A DNA stretch of 64,000 nucleotides from Dehalococcoidia bacterium (GTDB lineage Bacteria; Chloroflexota; Dehalococcoidia; SM23-28-2; RBG-16-64-32): contig JAUSFE010000003.1 in NCBI GenBank assembly GCA_030649945.1, positions 98,125 to 162,124 on the forward strand, written 5' to 3'. The translations under genes were made by a program, and so were the position numbers. The notes below the pieces were generated by a model that saw nothing but the letters and a program-made list of their open reading frames with translations, ran no database searches and was not told the DNA's origin. Position 1 is the first letter of the stretch; every line of letters starts with the position of its first letter. Shown here piece after piece: positions 9,339 to 17,036 of the stretch.

Positions 9339-9400
9339 CTCACTCACACCCAATTTCCGGAAACCCGGCCTGTTAGTCCATGGCGGTGACGGGAGTGCCG

Positions 9401-9871
9401 CTACCACCGGTAGTGCACGAAGGCCTTGTTCGCCTCCGCCATACGGTGCGTGTCGTCGCGCTTCTTGATGGCCGCCCCCTGCTCGCGGTAGGCGTCGATG
9501 ATCTCGGCGGCCAGGCGTTCCGCCATGGGCCGGCCGGCGCGAGCGCGCGCGGCGCCCAGGAGCCAGCGCATGGCCAGGGAGGTCTGGCGGGCGGGGCGCA
9601 CCTCCAGAGGGATCTGGTAGGTGGCGCCGCCCACGCGGCGGGGCCGCACCTCAAGCACGGGCATGACGTTACGCATGGCCTGCTCGAAGACCTGGCGCGC
9701 GTCCTCCTTCGTGCGCTGGCTCACCTGGTCCAGCGCAAGGTAGACGATGCGCTCAGCAACGCTCTTTTTGCCGTTCTTCATCACCTTATTGATCATCGTC
9801 TGCACCCAGACGCTGCTGTACTTTGCGTCGGGCAGCGTGCGATGGCGAACAACCTTACCACGTCGCGGCAC
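9401..9871 (-). CDS. rpsG: Ribosomal protein S7 (uS7)
   Basis: A 156-residue S7 of normal length that nucleates assembly of the 30S head. It begins [20 protein letters not shown] and has the conserved [16 protein letters not shown] segment and the end [11 protein letters not shown]. It follows rpsL by 18 nt, and 62 nt separate it from fusA. Confidence 0.97.
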   Translation of the reverse strand: MPRRGKVVRHRTLPDAKYSSVWVQTMINKVMKNGKKSVAERIVYLALDQVSQRTKEDARQVFEQAMRNVMPVLEVRPRRVGGATYQIPLEVRPARQTSLAMRWLLGAARARAGRPMAERLAAEIIDAYREQGAAIKKRDDTHRMAEANKAFVHYRW

Positions 9872-9889
9872 TGAAAGCCTCCGGCGGAC

Positions 9890-10312
9890 TTACCGCGGCC
9901 CTTCGGCCTTACGAGTCCCGTACTTGCTACGCTGCTGCTGTCGACCCTGGACCCCCGTGGCATCGAGAGCGCCGCGCACGATGTGGTAGCGCACTCCCGG
10001 CAGGTCCTTGACGCGGCCGCCCCTGATGAGGACGACCGAGTGCTCCTGCAGCGTGTGACCCTCGCCTGGTATGTAAGCGGTTACCTCAATGCCGTTGGTA
10101 AGGCGGACACGGGCCACCTTACGCAGGGCCGAATTCGGCTTCCTGGGCGTGACCGTGCGCACGTTGGTGCAGACGCCGCGCTTCTGGGGGCTGCCTTGGT
10201 CCCGCAGAATGCGGTTCGTAAGGGCGTTGAAATGGAAACGCAGGGCCGGCGCCTTCGTCTTCTTGACGAAGGGCTTCCGTCCACGCCTCACCAGTTGGTT
10301 GATGGTTGGCAC
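9890..10312 (-). CDS. rpsL: Ribosomal protein S12 (uS12), long form
   Basis: A 140-residue S12, the decoding-centre protein of the 30S subunit. The universal segment [17 protein letters not shown] and the Asp-methylthiolation loop with [18 protein letters not shown] are intact. An extra ~13 residues after PAL make this the long form seen in Gram-positives and relatives rather than the short proteobacterial form. The lysines of PRKPNS and RVKDLPG, where streptomycin resistance usually arises, are wild type. It is the first gene after the str promoter. Confidence 0.97.
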   Translation of the reverse strand: MPTINQLVRRGRKPFVKKTKAPALRFHFNALTNRILRDQGSPQKRGVCTNVRTVTPRKPNSALRKVARVRLTNGIEVTAYIPGEGHTLQEHSVVLIRGGRVKDLPGVRYHIVRGALDATGVQGRQQQRSKYGTRKAEGPR

Positions 10313-10488
10313 CTACGTTTCCTTCTTCCCTGATTACTGTCTGCACAGGCCAAACAACAAGCCGAAAGCGCCTTTGGCCGGGCTGCGGCGCGCGACTCCT
10401 ACCTGAGCCACGGGCGCCGGCTCCCCCGGCCAAGGCTTCCGACCGCTCAATCTGGCGCCGGAACCAAGAGCCCGGACACCAAAGGGTA

Positions 10489-10517
10489 AGGATAGCAACG
10501 GGGCGCTTCGATGTCAA
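10489..10517 (-). promoter_or_regulatory. Sigma-70-type promoter of the str/S10 operon
   Basis: On the minus strand TTGACA (10,512-10,517), a 17-nt spacer and TATCCT (10,489-10,494) make a near-consensus promoter about 170 nt upstream of the rpsL ATG. No other good promoter is visible before rplN, so this element may drive the whole ribosomal run. The long leader (about 10,313-10,482) could hold regulatory structure, but none was identified with confidence. Confidence 0.8.
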
Positions 10518-10564
10518 CCGAATTGCCTATCGGTCGCAGATCTCAGAACAGTTAGCGGACAGAA

Positions 10565-10789
10565 TCACAGACCTGCTACACCGAATTGCGCGCGGCTCCG
10601 GCAGTGGTGCCTGGCGCCCGTCGCAGGCGTCCCGGCGTGGGTAAGCTCAACTTCGCCTTCGGCCACCTCGCCCAGAAACGGCTTGCGGCCGCCGGTGCAG
10701 ACCGTTACGAAGTACCAGGCGGCCGAGGCGTAATCCCAGCCCGGCAGTCTCGTCGACTGGATACGGAAGCGCCTCTTGAATAGCGTCAT
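10565..10789 (-). pseudogene. RAYT (REP-associated tyrosine transposase) remnant, N-terminal part
   Basis: From an internal ATG at 10,789 the minus strand encodes MTLFKRRFRIQSTRLPG, then WDYASAAWYFVTVCTGGRKP and FLGEVAEGEVEL, the typical N-terminal strand of IS200-like RAYT proteins. After that the frame turns into unrelated sequence and stops, before the HUH motif and catalytic tyrosine. The gene is therefore a truncated, inactive copy. Two REP-like hairpins lie immediately upstream (10,820-10,886). Compare the intact RAYT at 46,539-47,123. Confidence 0.78.
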
Positions 10790-10819
10790 AGCGTCATGCC
10801 GTTGCCCCGCCCCCGGTTG

Positions 10820-10886
10820 GAGACGGCCCGGCGGGCACGTCTCTACATTTCCCGGCGCCCGTTGGAGACGGCCCGGCGGGCGCGTC
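10820..10886. repeat. Two REP-like units beside the RAYT remnant
   Basis: The first unit (10,820-10,846) pairs GAGACG with CGTCTC and GCCC with GGGC in an imperfect hairpin ending in CTAC, so the minus strand reads GTAG then the hairpin. The second (about 10,862-10,886) has the same GGAGACGGCCCGGCGGGC half but ends CGTCATG, without the CTAC foot. Their position directly beside a RAYT start matches known RAYT/REP loci. Confidence 0.7.
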
Positions 10887-10913
10887 ATGCCGTTGCCCGC
10901 CCCTTCCGTACCG

Positions 10914-11804
10914 CTATACCCCGGCGTAGGAGTGCAGGCCGGAGACCCAGAGGTTGACGACGAAGTAGGTGAAGATGACGGCGGCGAAGCCGGCCACGAG
11001 GACGGCGGCGGAGCGCGTGCCGGACCAGTTGCGCAGGCCGCGCATGTGCAGATAGATGCCGTAGATCAGCCAGGTGACCAGCGCGGAGGTCTCCTTGGGG
11101 TCCCAGGCCCAGTAGCGGCCCCAGGCGGAGTTGGCCCAGTACGCCCCCAGGGCGATGCCGGCGGCCAGCAGCGGGAACCCCACCATGACCGAGCGGTAGG
11201 CGACGTCATCCAGCAGGGCCGCCCGCGGCAGGCGCGAGAAGCGGTTGCGCGGCCCCTGCACGAGATAGAGCGCCCCCGCCGCGAAGGAGACGCTGAGGGC
11301 GCCGTAAGCCAGGATCATCGTGGCGACGTGGATGGCCAGGAGGTCGCTGTTCTGTAGCGCCGGGACGAGCGGCTGGATGTCCGACGGGAAGAACGCTGCA
11401 GCGATGATCAGCATCGTCAGCACGACTGGCAGCACCACCGCGCCCAGCACCCGCGCCGGCGGGAGCGAGGCGCCCCCGGCCGTGGGTCGAGGCCCCAGCC
11501 TCGACCGCTCAGGGCTGGGGCCCTGAGGCACAAGCGCGTCCTCGTCCCGGGCGTAAACGCGCTCGAAGACGGCGTAGAAGAGGGTGATGGCGGCGGCGAA
11601 GGCCACCGTGAATTCGTACATGTTGGACCAGGGCGCGTAGTGCACGGCCTGCCAGCGCGCGACGAGCGAGACGGCGAGGAGCACGAGCACGGCCCACGTG
11701 GCGAACGTGGCGAAGCGCCCGAGCGAGTCCGCCCAGCGGCTATCGGAGGCCTCGATGCTCGCCACCACCGGGCCTTCGCCGATGTCCGTGGCGAGCCTGC
11801 GCAT
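10914..11804 (-). CDS. ccsA: Cytochrome c assembly protein, CcsA/CcmF-type haem handler
   Basis: A multi-pass membrane protein (about seven segments) of the CcsA/ResC family, which delivers haem to apocytochrome c on the outer face of the membrane. The tryptophan-rich WGRYWAWDPKE motif and the histidine in LAIHVATMILAYGA are present. The frame remains open upstream of the ATG and encodes another plausible hydrophobic segment (ESLAVTTLWLAIAAAA), but only a CTG codon at 11,901-11,903 is available as a start, so the true N-terminus is uncertain. Residues about 92-112 (GPSPERSRLGPRP) come from an inverted pair of GTGG-type hairpins inserted in frame in a loop. Confidence 0.85.
   Translation of the reverse strand: MRRLATDIGEGPVVASIEASDSRWADSLGRFATFATWAVLVLLAVSLVARWQAVHYAPWSNMYEFTVAFAAAITLFYAVFERVYARDEDALVPQGPSPERSRLGPRPTAGGASLPPARVLGAVVLPVVLTMLIIAAAFFPSDIQPLVPALQNSDLLAIHVATMILAYGALSVSFAAGALYLVQGPRNRFSRLPRAALLDDVAYRSVMVGFPLLAAGIALGAYWANSAWGRYWAWDPKETSALVTWLIYGIYLHMRGLRNWSGTRSAAVLVAGFAAVIFTYFVVNLWVSGLHSYAGV
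11482..11531. repeat. Inverted pair of GTGG-type REP hairpins within ccsA
   Basis: GTGG is followed by the perfect hairpin GTCGAGGC-CCCA-GCCTCGAC (11,486-11,505). Next, in the opposite orientation, comes CTCAGGGC-TGGG-GCCCTGAG (11,508-11,527). The stems differ but each is self-complementary. The pair lies inside the ccsA frame and is translated. Confidence 0.72.
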
Positions 11805-11907
11805 GACCAGCCGCGCGCCCAGCAGGTGCGTCCAGCTAAGGAGCGTGGCGGCCGCGGCGGCGGCTATCGCCAGCCAGAGGGTGGTGACGGCCAGAGATTC
11901 CAGTCGA

Positions 11908-12636
11908 TCAACCCCACGTGATCCGGCGGAAGCCCTCCGCCAGCGTGTACCCGGCCTCTTTGCCAGCTTCCGCCATGCGCTGTCGCACCCTCTTCTTCAG
12001 CTCGCGCAGGTTGGCCTGGCCCACCTGGCTCTTGTGGCGGCGGAGCGCCTTGATCTTGGTCTCAAAGTGGTCCGTAACGTCCACATAGTAGTCAGGCTGC
12101 TCGCTACCGGCAAGGAGGACTTCGTTCACGCGGTGGGGCTCCAGGCCTTCCTCCAGGTGCTCCGGGAAGCCGTGCGGGTTGCGGACCAGCGGATAGAGCG
12201 TGTCGATGGCGCACTGGCCGGTCAGGCGGTGGTCGCGGTGCGTGAAGCCCGTGCGGTAGGGGTTCCAGGTGACGACGACGTCAGGGCGGTACTGCTTGAT
12301 CAGCCGCGCCAGCCGCTCGCGGACCTGGGCGGTGTCTTCGAAGAAGCCGTCCGGGTAGCGCAGGTAGACGACGTCCTTGACGCCGAGGACGTCGCAGGCG
12401 GCGCGCTGCTCCTTCTCGCGGATCGCGGCCAGCTGCTCGCGGGTCATCGCCGGGTCGCGGCTGCCCATGTCGCCGCTGGTGGTGAGGATGTAGTTCACTT
12501 CCCAGCCCTCGGCGCACCAGCGGGCCACCGTGCCGCCGCAGAGGAACTCGGCGTCGTCCGGGTGGGCGACGATGACCAGGGCCTTGCGGGGGTCTTCGGG
12601 CTTCGGCTTGCGGGTGCGGGGTTTCTTGGTGGCCAC
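11908..12636 (-). CDS. PIG-L/LmbE-family N-deacetylase
   Basis: A 242-residue zinc-dependent deacetylase of the family that includes MshB, BshB and N-acetylglucosaminyl-phosphatidylinositol deacetylase. The zinc motif AHPDD (about residues 24-28) and the later HRDH motif (about 152-155) are intact, as expected for an active enzyme removing an acetyl group from an N-acetyl sugar. It starts 10 nt downstream of the MshA-like glycosyltransferase gene and ends next to ccsA. The context suggests it deacetylates the product of that transferase, but the substrate is not known. Confidence 0.87.
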   Translation of the reverse strand: MATKKPRTRKPKPEDPRKALVIVAHPDDAEFLCGGTVARWCAEGWEVNYILTTSGDMGSRDPAMTREQLAAIREKEQRAACDVLGVKDVVYLRYPDGFFEDTAQVRERLARLIKQYRPDVVVTWNPYRTGFTHRDHRLTGQCAIDTLYPLVRNPHGFPEHLEEGLEPHRVNEVLLAGSEQPDYYVDVTDHFETKIKALRRHKSQVGQANLRELKKRVRQRMAEAGKEAGYTLAEGFRRITWG

Positions 12637-12646
12637 GCCGTACAGT

Positions 12647-13876
12647 CTAGGCGACGTGGGCGCCGACGGCGACGCCCCGGTACTGGGAGACGAGCTCGTG
12701 GTAGACGTCCTCGACGCGGGCGGCCACCTCCGACCAGCGGAAGCGCTCGGCGGCGGCCCGGCCCTCGCGACCCAGGCTGCGGCGCAGCGGCTCGTTGCTC
12801 AGGAGCAGCACCAGGCGCTCGGCGAAGGGCTCCGGGCCGCGCCAGGGCACCAGGTAGCCGGTGCGGCCGTCCTGCACGGTCTCCTTCAGCCCGCCCACAC
12901 GCGAAGCGACGACGGGGACGCCGCAGGCCATGGCCTCCAGCGCCACGAGGCCGAAGCTCTCGTAATACGAGGGGACCACGCAGACGTCGGCGGCGTTGTA
13001 GTAGAGCGGCAGGTCCTCGTGCGGCACGGCGTCCACGAAGTTGACCTTGGCCGCGATGCCCAGCTCGTGCGATAGCGCCTGCAGCTCGCCCCTGCGCTGC
13101 GAGTCCTTGCCGTCGCCGCCGACGATCAGCAGCCGGAAGCGCGCCTCCAACTGGGCGGCCGCGCGCAGCAGCACGTCGATGCCCTTCAGCGGCTCGATGC
13201 GGCCCACGAAGAGGACGACGGGCTCACAGATATCGAGGCCCAGCAGGCGGCGGGCGCGCTCGCGGCGCAGCGGCCGGAAGCGCAGGGTGTCCACGCCGCA
13301 GGGGACCACCACGATGCGGTGCGCCGGCACCCCGTAGAGATGGACCAGCATCTCGCGCTCGCCCTCGCTGGCGCAGATCACGCGGTCCACGCCCCCGGCG
13401 ATGGCGCGCTCGCCGTTGATGCGGTAGGCTGGCTCGCGCTCGCTGAGGTGGTGGCGGTTCTTCGCCTCTCCCAGCGTGTGGAACATGATCACGTGCGGGA
13501 CGTCCCACTCCGCTTTCAGCTCCTGACCAACGGCGCCGGAAAGCCAGTAGTGGCTGTGCACCAGGTCGTACCGCCGGCCGTCGCGCCGCTGGAAGGCCAG
13601 GACGCCCTCGCGGAACTCCGGCAGATAGCGGCGGACGGCGGCCTTGGAGGCGTCCACCGGCCCGGCGTCCACCTGGATCACGCGGGTGCGCTCGTCGATC
13701 ACGGTCACCTGCGGGGTGTCCGGGTCGGCGCGGCGGGTGAAGACGTCCATGGTGTGGGCGCGGCGCGCCATCTCGTGGCTCAGCTCGCGGATGTACACGT
13801 TCATGCCGCCGCTGTCGCGGGTGCCGGGGCGGGCGAGCGGCGAGGTGTGGACGGAGATGGCGGCTATGTTACACAT
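12647..13876 (-). CDS. MshA-like GT4 glycosyltransferase
   Basis: A 409-residue retaining glycosyltransferase with two Rossmann domains. The N-terminal ISVHTSPLARPGTRDSGGMN and the YDLVHSHYWLSG segment closely resemble MshA, which makes GlcNAc-inositol-phosphate in mycothiol synthesis. The C-terminal nucleotide-sugar site includes VLFVGRIEPLKG and the E-x7-E stretch ESFGLVALEAMACG. Related enzymes also make sucrose phosphate or cap other acceptors, so the product cannot be assigned. Its immediate neighbour is a PIG-L deacetylase, the same enzyme pair as in mycothiol and bacillithiol synthesis. Confidence 0.88.
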   Translation of the reverse strand: MCNIAAISVHTSPLARPGTRDSGGMNVYIRELSHEMARRAHTMDVFTRRADPDTPQVTVIDERTRVIQVDAGPVDASKAAVRRYLPEFREGVLAFQRRDGRRYDLVHSHYWLSGAVGQELKAEWDVPHVIMFHTLGEAKNRHHLSEREPAYRINGERAIAGGVDRVICASEGEREMLVHLYGVPAHRIVVVPCGVDTLRFRPLRRERARRLLGLDICEPVVLFVGRIEPLKGIDVLLRAAAQLEARFRLLIVGGDGKDSQRRGELQALSHELGIAAKVNFVDAVPHEDLPLYYNAADVCVVPSYYESFGLVALEAMACGVPVVASRVGGLKETVQDGRTGYLVPWRGPEPFAERLVLLLSNEPLRRSLGREGRAAAERFRWSEVAARVEDVYHELVSQYRGVAVGAHVA

Positions 13877-13902
13877 GGGTGGTCAGATGATTATACGTCA
13901 AC

Positions 13903-14919
13903 TCAACTCCGGCGGATGAGGCAGCGGTAGACGGTCAGGTCCTTGGCCCCCAGGTCATACTTGTACGGCTCCGGCCCGCGCAGGAAGTCGAACTTCCGCC
14001 GTCCCTGCTCGATGGCCCGCTGCAGAGTGAGGGCCTTGGACAGCAGGCCCACCGAGAAGCCCGCGTAGGCGGGGTCGTAGCCGCTGTTGTAGAGGAGCAC
14101 CTCGCCCTCCCCCCGGAAGCTGAGCACCCCGGCGACACGGCGGCCGTTCAGGGTGAGGAAAGTGATCTCGGCCAGGCCCTCGGCGGATAGCGCCACGGCG
14201 ATGCGCCGCAGGAAGCGCTCCTGCTCAGGGGTGAGGAAGGCGGCCTTGTCGGAGCGCGACGCCGCGTACATGCGCACGAAATCGTCGAGAGCGGCCTCCA
14301 CGTCGGGCGGCTGGTCCAGCGCCTCGAAGCCCACCACTCCCGCCTGAGGGAGCTTGCGCAGCTTGCGCCGCAGCTCGTGGCGGTCCTTCTTGTCGAGCGA
14401 GGCCAGGTAGCCCTCCCACCCGTCTGCTGCGGACGGCAGGTTGATCTGGGGGCAGACGTCCTCCACCTCGACGACGAGGTTCAGGCCCAGCTCCGCGCAA
14501 ACGGCGGGCAGGGCGGCGAGGGCGGCCGAGTCCTCGCGCAGGGCCCAGAGCTCGAGCTCCCGCCACCCTTCGACAGGCTCAGGGTGAGCGGAAGGGGCGA
14601 GCGAGCGGAGGGTTGCGGCAAGCAGCGCGGGTTCGTCGCCGGCGGCACAGGGGAAGTCCATGTAATCGCAGACGTTGGTGTCGCCGGCGAAGGAGAGGCG
14701 GTCGCCCTCGCGCATCAGCGGGACGACGCCGGCCAGGGCCGAGCCGCGGCGCGCGCCGAGGACGATGAGGTCACGGGCGCCCCCGCGGGCGAACACGTCC
14801 CACCACGTCTTGAGCCAGGTGGGCGAGAGGAAGACGGACGCGTAGGCACAGTGCGGGAGAAGGTCGCGCCACTCGGCTTCAAGGCGCGCGGGGTCTTCGC
14901 GCTGGACGGTGAGGGTCAC
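13903..14919 (-). CDS. GNAT/FemAB-type acyltransferase (BioF2-like)
   Basis: A 338-residue protein of the Acetyltransf_6 group (CelD/BcsL-like), built from two GNAT-like folds. The C-terminal half has the typical AAFLTPEQERFLRRIA-like stretch, the GRRVAGVLSF strand and the DPAYAGFSVGLLSKA acyl-CoA loop. Such enzymes acylate sugars or amino sugars in capsule or small-molecule pathways. It lies upstream of the MshA-like and PIG-L genes. Residues near 110-120 (SAHPEPVEG) are encoded by the common CTTCGACAGGCTCAGG repeat and look like an in-frame insertion. Confidence 0.8.
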   Translation of the reverse strand: MTLTVQREDPARLEAEWRDLLPHCAYASVFLSPTWLKTWWDVFARGGARDLIVLGARRGSALAGVVPLMREGDRLSFAGDTNVCDYMDFPCAAGDEPALLAATLRSLAPSAHPEPVEGWRELELWALREDSAALAALPAVCAELGLNLVVEVEDVCPQINLPSAADGWEGYLASLDKKDRHELRRKLRKLPQAGVVGFEALDQPPDVEAALDDFVRMYAASRSDKAAFLTPEQERFLRRIAVALSAEGLAEITFLTLNGRRVAGVLSFRGEGEVLLYNSGYDPAYAGFSVGLLSKALTLQRAIEQGRRKFDFLRGPEPYKYDLGAKDLTVYRCLIRRS

Positions 14920-14952
14920 GGGGCCCTCCTCCCGCCACCCACTCCCCGGCCC

Positions 14953-15040
14953 TCAATCAAGCAGTCAAGCAATCGAGCAATCAGCTTGTCCATCGACAGG
15001 CGCCCCGTATGTTTGCCTGATTGCTTGATTGCCTGATCGC
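14953..15040. repeat. Intergenic imperfect inverted repeat
   Basis: Short units of the kind ATCAAGCAGTCAAGCAATCG on the left are partly complementary to GCCTGATTGCTTGATTGCC on the right. They lie in the gap between the stop of folE and the start of the acyltransferase (both minus). It could form a long weak hairpin and might act as a transcription barrier. No obvious T-run follows, so it is not called a terminator. Confidence 0.45.
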
Positions 15041-15042
15041 CA

Positions 15043-15621
15043 TCATCTCCCCTGCACCAGCGACAGGAACTCCGAGCGGGTGACGCCGCGGCGCCGGAAG
15101 CCGCCGCGGGTGGCGGAGGTGACCATGACGGCGCCGGGCTTCTGGGCGCCGCGCATGCTGAGGCAGAGGTGCTCCGCCTCGATGACGACGGCGACGCCGT
15201 CCGGCCGCAGCGCCTCCATGATGGCGTCGGCGACCTGGCCGGTGAGGCGCTCCTGCATCTGCGGGCGGCGGGCCAGGATTTCGATGGCGCGGGCGATCTT
15301 GCTGACGCCGACGATGCGGCCGTCCGGGACGTAGCCGACGTGGGCGCGGCCGTGGAAGGGCCGGAAGTGGTGCTCGCAGAGGGAGTAGAAGGGGATGTTC
15401 TTGAGGACCACCATCTCCCGGTGCTCCTCCTCGAAGCTGCGGGAGAGGACCTCGCGCGGGTCCTGGAGGAGGCCGGAGAAGAGGTCGGCGTACATCTGGG
15501 CGATGCGCTGCGGCGTATCGGCGAGGCCTTCCCGGGAAGGGTCTTCGCCGATGGCCTCGATGATCTCGCGCACAGCGCCGGCGATGCGCTGCTTGTCGAT
15601 GCCGGTGGTGGGCGTCGTCAT
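15043..15621 (-). CDS. folE: GTP cyclohydrolase I
   Basis: A 192-residue enzyme converting GTP to 7,8-dihydroneopterin triphosphate, the first step of folate (and pterin) synthesis. The zinc ligands are visible in LCEHHFRPFHGRAHVGYVP and in AEHLCLSMRG; the dimer/active-site segment SKIARAIEILARRPQMQERL is intact. Length is normal for the bacterial type I enzyme. It appears to be a single-gene unit flanked by repeats. Confidence 0.96.
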   Translation of the reverse strand: MTTPTTGIDKQRIAGAVREIIEAIGEDPSREGLADTPQRIAQMYADLFSGLLQDPREVLSRSFEEEHREMVVLKNIPFYSLCEHHFRPFHGRAHVGYVPDGRIVGVSKIARAIEILARRPQMQERLTGQVADAIMEALRPDGVAVVIEAEHLCLSMRGAQKPGAVMVTSATRGGFRRRGVTRSEFLSLVQGR

Positions 15622-15762
15622 TCCAGAGTTAGCTTACAGATCGGGGCGTATGAGTAATGTGGGACGGATTACTATGCGGAAGTTAATTCTAGCACAGGCG
15701 GGATGCGACGAGGCCACGGGCTCCGGCGAGCGCGAGCGGAGGCTCCCCCGCCCCCCCCGGTT

Positions 15763-15790
15763 GGAGGCACCTGAAGGTACCTCCCTACGG
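15763..15790. repeat. GTAG-type REP hairpin overlapping a stop codon
   Basis: GGAGGCACCT-GA-AGGTACCTCC (one mismatch in a 10-bp stem) followed by CTAC. On the minus strand the foot GTAG supplies the TAG stop codon of the alpha/beta hydrolase gene, and the hairpin follows immediately in the mRNA. Confidence 0.8.
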
Positions 15791-16723
15791 GACGCTACTG
15801 CGGGCTATCCCCGCCACAAACTCGATCAGCCACTGCGCGACCACTTCGGGGTACTCCTCCTGCACGAAGAGCTTGCCGTTTGGGATCGACTTGAAGTGGG
15901 CGACGTTGGGGAATTGCGACGCCATGGCGCGGGCGGTCTTTTCGGGAAAGGTGGGGTCGGCGGCGCCCCACAGGAAGGAGACCGGCATGGTTAGCTTGCC
16001 GTGGAGCTCCGCGAAACGGTCGATGCGCTCGAACTTCATGCACACCAGGAACCGCAACATCAGTGACAGGCGCTCTTGAGAGGATACCAGTGGCGAGACG
16101 AACAGTTCGGCAAACTCGCCTTCGATCAAGCCGAGGTCCTGGAAGCAGCCTCGGAACCCCAGCGCGGAGCGCCGAAAGCGTCGCGAGGCCAGCATGCGGC
16201 GCATCGCTAAGCTGCTGCCGGGCATTCGCGCCATGAGCTGGTAGAGGGGGATCCACGGCGGCCGGTGACCGGGGATCTCCGTGTTGGTCAAGCCAAGGTG
16301 CGTGACCCGATCCGGGTCGAGGAGCGCCAGCTCGCGGGCGACCCAGCCACCCGTGTCGTTGCCCACGAGGGCGTACGACGAGACTCCGAGCGCGCGCAGC
16401 GCTTGTTGGATCACTTTGCCCTGACCCGGGGACGCGAAGTCTGCAGAGTCGCTCGAGGCCGAGTTGCCGAGCCCCACCAGGTCGGGCGCATAGCAGGTGA
16501 ACCGCTGCGAGAGTGCCGGCACGACCTTTCGCCAGGTAAGGCCGGAGAGAGGGAATCCGTGCAAGAGGACGAGGGCCGGGCCGTTCCCCGCCTTGCTGTA
16601 GCAGACCCTCGCGTGGCCAACGTCGACAAAGTGTCTGCTGGCGAATTCTTCCGCGGCCCCAGGCTGTTGTATCGTACCCCTCCGATGGTCGGCGGTCATT
16701 TGGGAGAGAGTATACCTGACCAA
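15785..16723 (-). CDS. Alpha/beta hydrolase, dehalogenase-like, with altered catalytic triad
   Basis: A 312-residue alpha/beta-hydrolase resembling haloalkane or fluoroacetate dehalogenases and epoxide hydrolases. The oxyanion-hole HGFPLS, the nucleophile elbow GNDTGG (Asp as nucleophile) and the acid in WGAADPTFP are in place. The usual C-terminal GHF..EE motif reads GKLFVQEE: the expected catalytic histidine is leucine (CTC). A lost base may mean the enzyme is inactive or uses another residue. The TAG stop is part of a REP foot. The start at 16,723 is tentative; a second ATG lies eight codons downstream. Confidence 0.82.
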   Translation of the reverse strand: MVRYTLSQMTADHRRGTIQQPGAAEEFASRHFVDVGHARVCYSKAGNGPALVLLHGFPLSGLTWRKVVPALSQRFTCYAPDLVGLGNSASSDSADFASPGQGKVIQQALRALGVSSYALVGNDTGGWVARELALLDPDRVTHLGLTNTEIPGHRPPWIPLYQLMARMPGSSLAMRRMLASRRFRRSALGFRGCFQDLGLIEGEFAELFVSPLVSSQERLSLMLRFLVCMKFERIDRFAELHGKLTMPVSFLWGAADPTFPEKTARAMASQFPNVAHFKSIPNGKLFVQEEYPEVVAQWLIEFVAGIARSSVP

Positions 16724-17036
16724 CCTCTAGTTCCGTGCGGCGCACGGGCGGGGGGAGCCCTCCGTCTCCCCCCGGCCCGCCCCCGGTTGGAGGCACCTGA
16801 AGGTACCTCCCTACAGGACGCTACGGCGCTTCCGGCATTATTGTTCCGGCATCTATCTGCCTGTAGAGACGGCCCCGACATAGGCGCCCACCCCCGCGAC
16901 GTTCGCAAACCCTAATTCTGCCAAACAAACTCGCGCACCTGGACGGTCGCCCACCCCACCGGGTTGTCCTATCCCCCGGATACGGATACCCTCTCCCCTG
17001 CGACACCATCAACGCGCAGAGGGAGGACAGCCGCCG
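16724..17036. other. Intergenic region between divergent genes
   Basis: The gap lies between the starts of the hydrolase (minus) and the FGGY kinase (plus). It contains one full GTAG-type REP hairpin, a partial GTAGAGACGGCC unit near 16,863 and no convincing promoter. A Shine-Dalgarno-like GGGAGG at about 17,021 precedes the GTG of the kinase. Confidence 0.6.
16789..16814. repeat. GTAG-type REP hairpin
   Basis: GGAGGCACCT-GA-AGGTACCTCC followed by CTAC, identical in the core to the copies at 15,763, 20,219 and 54,276. Confidence 0.8.
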
